Shown here one piece after another: positions 44,202-55,400 of a DNA stretch of 64,000 nucleotides (positions are counted from its first letter, which is position 1; each line of letters opens with the position of its first letter). The stretch spans positions 5,231,894 to 5,295,893 of the forward strand of contig FN649751.1 in the NCBI GenBank assembly GCA_000310025.1, given 5' to 3'. The notes below the pieces were generated by a model. That model did no database searches and had not been told where the DNA came from. It worked only from the letters and a program-made list of their open reading frames with translations. A program made the position numbers and the translations under genes. The stretch is from Ectocarpus siliculosus (lineage: Eukaryota > Sar > Phaeophyceae > Ectocarpales > Ectocarpaceae).

Positions 44202-44453
44202 GTGGGTACAGCGAACGATATATGTGACGAGATAGTTCATTCCGTCTTTTGCGACAAGCCGACATTAATGATGGGTTGGTTACCAGGAACAAGAATGAAG
44301 GGCCAAATCACTATTTACTATAAGGCTGAAATCATAAAGGAGCTCAAGAAAGGGATTAGGTTGGATATGGATTGGGTCTTGAACGAAGTCATGGAGCATG
44401 AGAAGAAGAGAGTTGATGACTTTGTTGAAATTAATCGAGGAACAAGCTATTAG
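44202..44453 (+). CDS. Short AT-rich open frame, unknown
   Basis: This frame of 83 codons begins at a GTG; the first ATG gives MMGWLPGTRMKG. It has a lysine/glutamate-rich C-terminal helix-like part (KAEIIKELKKG, EVMEHEKKRVDD). The last 25 codons form the left arm of the long hairpin. Composition differs from the conserved genes nearby. No family was recognised. It could be the donor sequence whose inverted duplication created the hairpin. Confidence 0.25.
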   Translation: MGTANDICDEIVHSVFCDKPTLMMGWLPGTRMKGQITIYYKAEIIKELKKGIRLDMDWVLNEVMEHEKKRVDDFVEINRGTSY

Positions 44454-44710
44454 ATAGAGAAACAGCAGTGACGAGCTGTCAAGATGTTGTGGAGGACAAT
44501 TTGGGAAGGCTGCAAGATGCAGTGTAATCAATGTGGTGAAAAGTAATTCATCACAATTCTTCACCACATTGATTACTGCATCTTGCAGCCTTCCTAAATT
44601 GCTCTCCACAACAGATGACTCGTCACTGCTGTTTCTCTAGCTTGTTCCTCGATGGTTTCAACAAAGCAATCAACTCTCTTTCTTCCCATGCTCCATGACT
44701 TCGTTCAAGA
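44377..44710 (+). repeat. Long hairpin: 164/151-bp inverted arms with about 20-bp loop
   Basis: The left arm (44377-44540) and the reverse complement of the right arm (44560-44710) both run from TCTTGAACGAAGTCATGG to GTAATCAATGTGGTGAA with scattered mismatches and a few small indels. The loop is about 19 nt. The left arm overlaps the end of an open frame (44202-44453) that ends in DDFVEINRGTSY, and the right arm carries an inverted copy of that frame's end. Transcription from either side would give one long fold-back RNA. The region is AT-richer than its surroundings. Confidence 0.93.
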
Positions 44711-44749
44711 GTTAGTTGCGTCCATGGACGAGGGTCGAACTTGCTGAGT

Positions 44750-46766
44750 TCGGCAGGGTCTACTACGCGTGTTGATTCGCGCGGAAATATCTGTGGAGCC
44801 GTACGTTAAACACACATGTCTAGGTCTAGACTATGTGCAGCTCTCCACCCTCTCTTTGAATCCCCCATGTCCTTTTATCCTTTTTTGTATTTCCTTTCTT
44901 CTTTCCCCGTTGCCTTCGAACGCCGGCAGTTTCTTGACGTGTACCGACGGATTCCGTCGCCACTGCTTCGTTCGTGTTGCAAACCTCGTAACGTCTCGTT
45001 CCCCATGCGTCTTTCGCTCCACTGCTGTTCCCCACACAGACAGGTGGGGGTGCCGGGTACCCCACCCACGCCGGGGTGATACTGCTACGGAGATAGGCAG
45101 TTCGACGGGAGACGCCCCCGGACCATGCGTGATGGGGCGGGGTGATTCTGCCATGGAGATAGGCAGTGCGACGGGAGTCCCCCCCGGGCCAGGCACGACG
45201 CCTGACTGAGCCGAGGGCATGCTCCAGGCCGTTTGCGTCGCCGTCAGTTCCTTCGCGGGGGGCGCAGGCGGCGGCGACTGGAGCCGGAATCGCCGGGAGT
45301 GGGCGAAGAGTTTCGCGACGGCGTGTTGACGTGGGAGTCCTACATCGCCACAAACGCACCAGGGGCGCAGACCTACTGGTGGCTGTACAGCCCGTTGCTG
45401 ATGGACGCACTCGGCGACGTCGCTTCTCCGAGGTTCGAGAGGCCCGGCGATTTTGTGNNNNNNNNNNNNNNNNNNNNNNNNNNNNNNNNNNNNNNNNNNN
45501 NNNNNNNNNNNNNNNNNNNNNNNNNNNNNNNNNNNNNNNNNNNNNNNNNNNNNNNNNGCAGGTCTGCGTTTGTGGTGTCGTAGGACTCCCACGTCAACAC
45601 GCCGTCGCGAAACTCTTCACCCACTCCCGGCGATTCCGGCTCCGGTCGCCGCCGCCTGCGCCCCCCGCGAAGGAACTGACGGCGACGCAAACGGCCTGGA
45701 GCCTGCCCTCGGCTCAGTCAGGCGTCGTGCCTGGCCCGGGGGGGACCCCCGTCGCACTGCCTATCTTCGAAGCAGTATTACCCGGAGGTGGAGTGCCCGG
45801 CACCCCCACTGGGAACAGCAGTGGAGCGAAAAACGCATGAAGAACGAGAGGTTAACGGACGATCGCAACATGAACGAAGCAATGGATCCGTCGGCGAAAG
45901 TCACGAAATTGAAACTGATCGCGTTCGAAGGCAACGGGGAAGGAAGAACCGGGGGGGGAAAGGACAACAGGGCATGCGGCACCAGGAAGAGAGTGCGCAG
46001 AGTTATAGAAACATGCGTTTTTCGAACACACAGCTACACAAATATTTCTGCGCGAATCAACACCCGGCAAGCCCTGTCGCACTCAGCAAGTTCGACCCTC
46101 GCCATGCTATTCTACCGCGAACTCAAGGATTGGATCTTTTGCTGAAGCAATCGGAAACGATGGACGCAGCCGGAGCCCTCCCGGGAACGTACCTCGACAC
46201 TCCCAGGCGAAGCTTCCGCATCATCTTTTCGGCACCCGTCACGGTGCCATTCCCAGGCCACGGCAGAAGGAACCTCATCTTCACATCTTCACAAGGCCGA
46301 GCTCCAGCCTCAACCGCTGCTCCATCCTCGGTGGCGTCAACGGAGGCGGGGAGACCGGGGGGGGATTCCTCAGGTCGGTCCAGCGTCGCGCCTGGCCCGG
46401 GGGTATCTCCCGTCGAACTGCCTATCTCCGAAGCGGTATCACCCCGGGGTGGAGTACCCGGCACCCCCGCCTGTGGGGAACAGCAGTGGAGCGAAAGACG
46501 CATGGGGAACGAGACGTTACCCGAGGTTTGCAACACGGACGAAGCAGTGGCGACGGAATCCGTCGGTGCACGTCAAGAAACTGCCGGTGTTCGAAGGCAA
46601 CGGGGAAAGAAGAAAGGAAAAACAAAAAAGGATAGATAACAGGGCATGCGGCACCAAAGAGATGGTGGAGAGCTACACATAGACTATGAACATGTGTTTT
46701 TCGAACGTGCGGCTCCACAGATATTTCCGCGCGAATCAACACGCGTAGTAGACCCTGCCCCACTCA
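44750..46766. repeat. Three-copy repeat block: one inverted and two direct copies around a gap
   Basis: Copy L (44750-45385) is reverse-complement to copy M (45558 to about 46085) and to copy R (about 46375-46766). Diagnostic blocks are GGAACAGCAGTGGAGCGAAA, TTCGAAGGCAACGGGGAA and CGCGCGAATCAACAC. Copies M and R are each followed by TGAAGCAATCGGAAACGATGG (46143 and 46808), so a unit of roughly 660 bp is directly duplicated. L and M face each other across the 100-N gap, so the palindrome centre was not assembled. The long open frames here run through repeats or N and are not credible genes. Confidence 0.85.
45458..45557. other. Assembly gap (100 N)
   Basis: Exactly 100 undetermined bases lie at the centre of an inverted duplication; palindromes commonly break assemblies. 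The true length is unknown. Confidence 0.98.
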
Positions 46767-46824
46767 CCTCGCCGAGCCACCGCACACTCAATCGTTGGTC
46801 CTGTCGCTGAAGCAATCGGAAACG

Positions 46825-47667
46825 ATGGACGCAGCCCAACAGCCCTCGCGGGAACCTACCTCGACACTCCCAGGCGGAGGTCGACTACTTTTCAACGAAG
46901 CCATTACCACTGCTGCGTCCAAGGACCTTCCCCTTCTTTCCGGAGAAAGGTTGCGTTCGACGTGTGCATCGTTCCAGGTGTCGGCTTCTATGAATGGGCT
47001 ACAGTTGGTAGCGACTACACCGCAACCAACCAACAAGGGGAAGCCTTTTCTGCTCAAGTCGTCGTACCACCTTTTCCTTGGTCTCCTGGACACCCCCCCT
47101 GACCCCAACGACGACTACTCGGGCGTCGTCGTCATCGAGCCAGCTACAGCACCGTCTACAAGGCCGACGTTCAACGTTTACGTGCGACCCCGACATCATT
47201 TCTGTTCACCTACGACTTGGTTGTTCCAGAAGATCGCTCTTGACGCCATCCAAGACAAGAGTCGGAATTCTTTTCGGGAACCACCCATGTGGTGCTTGTG
47301 GGTCAGTGGTATCCACAGGGCCATCAAACGCCACAACATCGCCGTTCCCGTCATGATGGGAGAAAAGGGAGCCTACATACCGGACTCGGTCATTTCAGCT
47401 GTTTTCGGCCTTAGGCCACATTCCTTCGCAGTCTTGTTGCGTTGGGCGAGCCATGTCCACTGGGCACTGACAAACGACCAAAGTCTACCGGGCCTTCCGA
47501 TTCCTGGCCGCGACACCGCCGCCAACCTCGCCTTCGACGCGATGCTGTTCGACACATGCCCTGTTCGCAAGACATTATCAACTCCAGGCTTAGAAATTCT
47601 AGCTTCCTCGTGGCGGACTCTAGTTTACTGCTGCTCTTCTACTATTAGCAAAAACATTTTCTTGTGA
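46825..47667 (+). CDS. Hypothetical protein, 280 residues, unknown family
   Basis: An uninterrupted 281-codon frame starts MDAAQQPSREPTSTLPGGG and ends at a TGA. It has mixed hydrophobic and charged composition, with segments such as KSSYHLFLGLLDTPPDPNDD and AAVFG-like hydrophobic patches, and looks more protein-like than the frames around it. Its first 25 codons lie in the duplicated block, and a diverged copy of that start is present at 46160. I recognise no domain. It may belong to a repeat family or be one exon of a longer gene. Confidence 0.4.
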   Translation: MDAAQQPSREPTSTLPGGGRLLFNEAITTAASKDLPLLSGERLRSTCASFQVSASMNGLQLVATTPQPTNKGKPFLLKSSYHLFLGLLDTPPDPNDDYSGVVVIEPATAPSTRPTFNVYVRPRHHFCSPTTWLFQKIALDAIQDKSRNSFREPPMWCLWVSGIHRAIKRHNIAVPVMMGEKGAYIPDSVISAVFGLRPHSFAVLLRWASHVHWALTNDQSLPGLPIPGRDTAANLAFDAMLFDTCPVRKTLSTPGLEILASSWRTLVYCCSSTISKNIFL

Positions 47668-49485
47668 CTACGGGCCTTCTAGACCTTCTTCGTTGTCTTC
47701 TGCGGGTTGTTGGTGCTGCTGCAGGAGACAATACGGTTTCTGAGCGCAAAGAAATAAACAACCGTATCCGCCAATCCGATGCTGGTCTATCCTTTCTTCC
47801 ACCTGTAGGTTTCACCTGTGTGGTAACAGATATATGTAATGGAGCAGCTAGTGTATGATCATTGTATGAGCGCTGAAAAGTGTGTTGTATGAGCACTTAA
47901 TGGTTATTTTGAAGTTTCGTTGGTTATGGATATTTGGCGTCGTCGTGAGGTATTGAAGTAGCTTGAAGGAAGACCAGCATCCCAGCCCCGCTCCTGCACT
48001 CTCCGAGTGAGCGCTGAGCGGACCTGGTCTAAGTAGGCTAATACAAGAGATCAAACAAGAACTGTGAGTACCCGAAGCTAGGAGCAACGGACTTTCTCCC
48101 TTCCTTTCATATTTCTGTGTTCCTCCATAACATATTGCAGAGCATTGCATTTTACGAATTATGGTTTTCTAACTCTTCGGTTGGTTTTGTCCCACGGCAC
48201 GGACTGCAAGGCAACATGTTCTTCTATCTCAGCCTGCCATTTATTTCGATGTATTTATCGGTGGTTGCAGTTTCGATAATAATATATCATGTGGTCCACC
48301 ACATCACACACCGCGAGGAGCCTACCTACCGGAAGTAGGATACCCGCTAAGATTATGGTCGCGAACAGATAGTCGTAATGTCCATGCAGCAGTCTATAGA
48401 TCATAGCCGCCATTTCGTTTCGTTTCATCATCAAACTTTGATGACACAAAATACGTTGTTGATAGCAGGAGGAAGAGCAACAAACTGGGACCGGCCGTCA
48501 GAACTCCTCTCCGAGCAATGCTATTACACAACGCGGGGTCCTGTTCACGAAAGAATAGATAGGCAGAGGCAGGCGTGTTCACATTTTGTGTCGATCTTTG
48601 CAGGCGTTCTCGCTGTGGTATCCGGGGGAACCCCCGCATTGTACACAATAACCAGAGTGATTCATGCGAGGGATGGAGCAACGCTGCCCAACCAGTACAC
48701 TCGTAAAGATCATGGGCTCTCGACGGGATTGCTGTAGATACTCCGTCGTTTCACCTCTCCGCCGCCAAAGCGGAAAGATACGGGATCATACAGCATGGGG
48801 ACGGGGGGAGCTACACTCACGCACATGAGCTCATCCGGGCGGCAGGCGAAGCCCCCAAAACGCGAAAAGTGTTTCAAATCCCTGGCAAAGATATAGACTC
48901 GGGGAGGAGAACATGTCTTTGTTTTCTCATATTTTAATATTTCGTCGCCAGCCTCTACTATTGCGATTGTATTGAACGTCTTGGAATTTGCGATACATTG
49001 TAATGCCGTAGAACGAGACCACAAAACATTGTCGCTCCCGAAACCTCGCGAGCGCAGTTGGGTGCGGAATTCTTGACAGTATGCCTCGCTTTATCCGGCC
49101 CTCGCTGGCCCCGCGCCCCCTTCGAATACCCCCCTGGCTCGCCAGCAAAGCCGTTGCCCAACCGGGCTTGCGGCGGTATTTGTGACCTCTGCAGCCCCCA
49201 TTCAAGGCCAGGGAGAGGACCCCCTCTGCCAGCGCAGGAGGCCTCACCCAATCCAAACTTCCATTAAATGATCCTCGGTTTGGAAAACGACAGGAAGTTC
49301 ATGCCCCTCTCGCAACATTTGATGTGTTGACTGTGGGTGCAAAGACAAAGAAAGACAATCGAACAACACATTGAGTAATGGTAGTTGTTTTCACGGCTAG
49401 TTTTTTCTCCGTGTTGCCTTTTCCAGCACATCTTCACCCTTCCGTCCTGTTGTTCGATTGGCCGTTCATGTGGGGAACACCCTTC
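47668..49485. other. No gene recognised
   Basis: This stretch lies between an unknown ORF and the stop codon of the minus-strand nucleotidyltransferase-kinase gene. It should include that gene's 3' UTR. Frames are short on both strands and no repeat or RNA gene was seen. Confidence 0.45.
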
Positions 49486-52400
49486 CTAGCTACTCCATTT
49501 TGTCACTATATCGTTGCAAGCCCTCATAAAACGTGCTTGGTGTCCGCGGTTTTCATGCAGTGGCACCATAGACAAGAAGTGCGACGCCGCCAGCATGGCA
49601 ATGTCTTCGGGCTTAGTTCCGGCGTAATTCTCCCGCACGAAAGGCCAGAACACATTCTGGTTGAAAACGACAGACGTAGCGGATTGGTTGCACGGAAGCG
49701 TCAGACGTACGCCGTATGAGCCAGCCTAGAACACTGACTGACAATCGCCACATTCCCCCCTACACGTTTCATATAACCTGGATTCGCCATTTGATATTCC
49801 TTGAAGGGACACGAACAGACTTGACGAGGTGCTTCGATAGACTACTCGCATGTTTAGACTGGTTGCCTCACCTGCTCTAAATCACGCAACATCTCGACTG
49901 CGTTGGGGTCCACGTCTTTGTCCATGATGATGAAGTCATACCCGCAAAGACTTTGGTACACCTTGGCAAGGTCATAGTTCGTGTCTCCCTCCGTGCACAG
50001 TAAGTCCCCGAGCGCTCCTCGCATGTCTACGAACGCAACGTCACCTTCCTGTTAGCAGACGATGATAAGGTGCAACATTGTTTCTGTGGGATGATCTGGT
50101 CCATCCAGAGTTTGAGCATGATACTCTTACGTATTTCGTTGGTGAGAAGCACAAATTCGAAGAAAGTCGGGAAACTCCCCGAACGGAAACACATTTTTAT
50201 TGAAGCACAAAGCACCGTCACCTGCATGCACAATGTAGCACGTGTAGCTAAATAGTGCAACGGGCGAGACACCTTCGATACCACCATGGCTGTAGCGGTA
50301 AGGCTACGCCACGGTAGTCGCATGTACATCCGGTGAACTACCCCAAGGCGCCCCGTACAATGGGGAAACGAATATTCCGATTACCTTGTTCTGCAGGCAG
50401 TTGCTGAATACAGGGTCTCCGTGAACGAAGTCTGCTCGGCGGAACCTCGCTCCTTCCTGCATGTATCGAAGACAACGTGCTGAACGTTCTCGATATACAC
50501 TTTGGTGGCAACATTGCCAAACGTTCTCGATATACAAATTTGAAGCCTGCCATGATCTTCGTTGACAGGCTACCCTTGGGAGTGCGCATGATCCAAGCTA
50601 CAGGATTATTACAATGCTGCTCACGCGTTTGGGCATGCTCTCGGTTGACTGTCCCATGGGTTTCGACTTCCTTCTCCCTCTCTTTTATTCGTAGTCACCG
50701 TATGCGGCTAGCGTTACCCCGTCCGTTGCAACCCCTTTGGAGTTTTTCGAATGGTCCGTCTTGTAAGGATACGTGCTTCGAAGCTATGCCCGGCAGGTCA
50801 GATGATGGGAACTGAAAAAAACTTCCACTGTCCACCGCTCCACGCCGCTACTTAGAGTAGACACAAGTGTTTACCGTACTTGCGCTCCACACTTCACCTG
50901 ATAGCTGCGGAGGTACGATAGGATGATCCGAGACATTCCCGGGACGTCAATCCCTTCGAACCCTGTATAGACTGCCTCATTTTGCCCAAGCCTCCGCAAC
51001 ACCTGTCGCATGGGACACAGGTTTGATGTTATGGTTTGAAGTGGATCGAACAAAGACATCGCGCAGGGCCGCCGCGCCGTGGTCATACTCCCCCCCCCGG
51101 TTTCAAAGGTACACCAACTCGCCTTTTTGTGCAGATTTGCACATATTGTCGACGCTGGGAGACCCTGCCGCTGGTTCTGCTGCGACGGCAATCGCTCAGT
51201 GAAGATTTCTCGATGAAGGGGCTCGGAGCAAGGTGCGATAACGACGCCATCGTAGTCTGATGATGAGGGATACAAGAGTGATTGGAAGGATTGGAGCTCA
51301 CATTGGTCTGGACTAGGAGCTGGATGATACCCGTCGTAGAGACACGATGCGCACCTCTACGGCGTGTCACCATCAAACGGAACATGTCGACGCCCGAGAG
51401 ATGCTCCCTACGGAGTGTGTACATCTGCAAAGTGGGAGGGCCGTTCCTTCCGTGTTACTTACCCGAGAAACGTATTCCCTGAGAATGTCACGAACAATTC
51501 GGTTTGGTGTTCTTTCGGGGAGTTAAAATGGACACCTCAAGTTGTCACCTCAAGTGGTCACCTCAAGAGGGTGCGAGTCGTTCGTCAGGCCAGTTTCATC
51601 GATCACCCCTAAGGACCGTTCGTCCATATTTATGTAATTGACGTTATCGTTTGGATGGACGCAAGCGCTTGTTGCTTACACACGATGGGAAAGAACAAAC
51701 CGACATACCCAAGGGATCGAACGCGAGATCCCTACGGTCTCACGCTTATTCTGTTTTTCAACTCACATATTCCATCCTTGCTAGAGGGTCCGTTGTTCTC
51801 TTCACCGGGGCCTGACGTTCCCACCTCGCCATGAGGCCCTCTCGGAATCTTCTTCGCTTCGTGAATTTCCCGGAGACTGCGGAGAAGCTTTGAACATCTG
51901 CCTCGGGTGACGCAGTGGTTGGTGACGAGGTGCGAAAAGCTCACCCCGTCGATCTGAGATGGCAGCCATACGCGAGAGCAAGATGGAGGGGGGGGGGGGA
52001 GGGGCGCAAGGGTATGTGGGTGTGTCTCACGCTCGATCCACGTGTTGGCAACCGCCCACGAGTACCGGGAGGACGAACAGTGATAGACAGGCCAGAATGG
52101 GAACCTATGTCAAACGTATCAAATAATGAAGACAAAGGTGAGCCCTGGGACACATGGTTGACACTCGGCCAAGGCATGCGCGCGGCCCTCGATGACAGAC
52201 CATGTTCTCGTAGCTCATGTCTCACAGGTATCGTTTGGTATAACTCACTCACCGAAACCGATCTGAGCGTAAAAGCTCCCCCTAGCCACTCCTGTGGTAT
52301 CTATCCCCACCACGTGCATCTCACCTTAGTTATCGTCATGGAAGGCATTGCCAGAGCGGGGTCATCGTTCACTTTCACGAGAGTCGGGAAGAGGTGCACC

Positions 52401-55400
52401 AGCTCGGGCGGAATCGATCGGTAGAAGTGCAGCTCCCCGCGAAGATATTCCAAAGGCGCCGACTTGGTCACGAGGTTGTCCTCCGAGCAGGTGATCCTGA
52501 AGTTGCACAAACCGACGCATGACAGCGGAACAGTTTCCACGAGCGAGTGCGAGAGGTGGTACGCGGCAGTAGTCGGTGTGGCCCGTGGAGCTTCCGCGTC
52601 ATGCTTAGACACGCTCAGGCGCCGACGTGTCGGCGTGACGATGAGCCTGCATACATCAGGTATGCTTCCGAGCTACATCGGCGTAGCGCACCCCGTCTCA
52701 AGGGAAGCCTCACGTAGAGCAACTATCAAATCTCGACACTCACGCGAGCGAAGCCAGTTGCTATCAAACCCCTCCACGCGTGTGTGCACACCTGTTGAAC
52801 GATCTCGGCCGTACAAAGTCTTGCGCGCAACAAGAAGAGACGGCTTCTTCAATCTCCGATTCTTTCAGGCACCGTCCGATCTGGCACAAAGACGCAGACG
52901 CAAACGAAAGGCGCCAAACGTATTTATTGATGGAACTCGACGACTCGAGAGTTGTATGCCTTCGTAGAGGCTTGGGGGTGTCAGCTGTGAATTGGGGTGC
53001 CTTGTGATAGTTAGTACAGACTGCGTAGTAGTATGCAACGTATCTCTCGGTGTGATTCGGAATGAATCCTTCGCACGCCTTTGGCAGGTACTTTTGCGAA
53101 TCTCTGGGTATAAAAAACTGGGCATACGAAAACTCCCCACGACAGCCTCGACTTCTTGGTCTAGCCTCCGCAGATGCGAATTAGCTACGTGTTAGGATGT
53201 AGTTGCCGGGAAGCAGTATGGTACCGTGTGCTTCGCCAACTCTATCGATTACAGCCGATGTGTCATTCGTGTGCTGGGTTTGTACCTCCTCCTGCATGTC
53301 CTGGTGCGCGTTCCCAGTCCTTCCACCGATAGTGATGTCTCCAGCAGCAGGCTGTCCGGACACGGGGTCTTCGAGGGAAGTGCCCGTGTTACGCGTTTTC
53401 TGCCGGACGCCCACGCGTCAAAAACAGGGAACATATGTATCCAACAAGTGAGTGCACGGGCCACGACGAAACCGATCGTCGATCTTTCCATCGTGTGAAA
53501 GGCAGGCGCTGACGGCTTGCAGTTCCTGCCGAGATAGGTTCCGCAGGTATGCAACGCATTCCGCAGACGATGCAACGCGCGTTTGTCTCTAGGAGCAACA
53601 CATGGACTGCAGGTCAGGGTTGTGGCTGCATTCATGCCTCGAACGTCAAAGCACGTGGCCAAGAGTCATCACGAGCCACCTATTTCTCCATTAACAGCAG
53701 TTTTATCCTTTAATGTCTCGTCTGTCGTACGGTCCCCTGTGGGCTTCTTTGACAGACCCACACCTGGGCGAACAAACACGTATTGGTGGTCCGTTGATGA
53801 CGTGGCACCCGGCAAACCGATACTTTCCACTACAGTAGTGGTCCCGGTATAACACCGGTTGAATAACGCCGGTTGCCCTGTATAATGCCGGTGAAATTGG
53901 CTACTTCGCACCGGCATTGTACTGGGACCACTACGGTAATTAGATGTGTTTGTCTAAAACCTCTCCACATTCCATCACTTGTTATTAAGCCATCACGTGT
54001 CGAGCACACGTGCGAATCGTGACTGTGCTCACGGTACAGATACCGGCGATGCGACCGAACACTTGAACCAGGCGACGTGTATTGCAATGCAAAGACGTTT
54101 CGTTCTGCGTATCACATCTGCTTTGAAATTGTCTTTTTACCGCCTGTTGGCGATGAAACGACTGCGTTCTTCTATCTTGATTGTCTGACTTAGTGTGTCA
54201 AGCATTAGTGAAACTTCGAAGCCGGTAGATAGTCCGGCTTCTATCTTGATTGTCTGACTTAGTGTGTCAAGCATTAGTGCAGCCTCGAAGCCGGTAGATA
54301 GTCTTATTTTCCGGTAGATACCTTGGCGACATCATACGTGTCGATCAAGCTGTGCAATCCGCTAGCGTCCCGTTGCGTCAGGCATCGCTAATCTCGTGTT
54401 TGCGTCTGTACTGCTGTGGTGTTCGCCTCACCATTAGCAAATGTTTGTCGAGATCCCCTGACCGAACCGACGCGGTTGGATCAGCGCCAGTTGCCGAACG
54501 GGCCATACGTAGTGAGCGATCGAGGTCGAAGAAGACACGAGTTTTGCGCCGCGGTACCACTCCCCCTTTTTGGACCAAGCCAAGGAACGAGCGCAGTTGC
54601 GCCGGCGTGCCTACGCAAAAGAAGTCTGGCACGTGAATCCCCACGAACTAGACGATATTGTCCGAGAGCGGGGGAGTGCGCAGCAGTGACAGGGCATGGC
54701 AGAGTCCGATCAGCACGATGTGGTATCTTTGGAGTACGGCAACCTGTCGGAGCTTGTGAGCGACCGAACGCGCAGTGCTTACAGAATTTCACTTCTTGTA
54801 TATGCAACACTGCAGCGTCGTACTAGTGTTAATCTTAGGTAGGTTCGTCACATTGACAATTGCTCATGCTGCATACTTCACAAGAACAGAATGTTTCCCT
54901 TCCTCACAAGCAATGCTTTCGACCGAAATCTCCGGTCAATTTCTATCTTCGAAAACCAAGCAAAAGCAGAGAAAAGCCAACCTTCTGGCCCGCTTGGATC
55001 ATCCTTTCAATAATGCTCGACGTGTAGAACTCCCCGGCCTTCCCGACCGGGTTGTCGAGGACTTCACGGCAAGCCATTCTCAGGCGATCCCCACACGGGA
55101 AGGCGTAGGCGCCGGTGTTAGCATGTCGAGAAATCGCCTCCTTCTCTCGGATGTAAACAATCTTGTCCGTGCTCGGTTCGAATTCGATATAGGAGAAGAT
55201 TGGCTGAGGCGGCGAGAGCGGTGTTCGGAAGAAAATAATGTGGAAATTAGGAGAAGGGCACGGAATTTCAAATACGCGCCACCTAGCTGTTGCAGCGGGA
55301 AGTCCACCACAAAGGATTGTTTCCAGCTCATTGCAATCGCGCTTCTAGAATGCGGCATGACGTCACGGCTACCATAACTGTAGCTTTGTGGACCTTTGCG

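Noticed and set aside
44831-46145. Large ORFs through the second N gap
   Set aside because: They are the same repeat read in both directions across unknown bases.
49378-49719. Plus-strand hydrophobic ORF
   Set aside because: It is antisense to the last exon of the nucleotidyltransferase-kinase gene, whose frame has clear family motifs.
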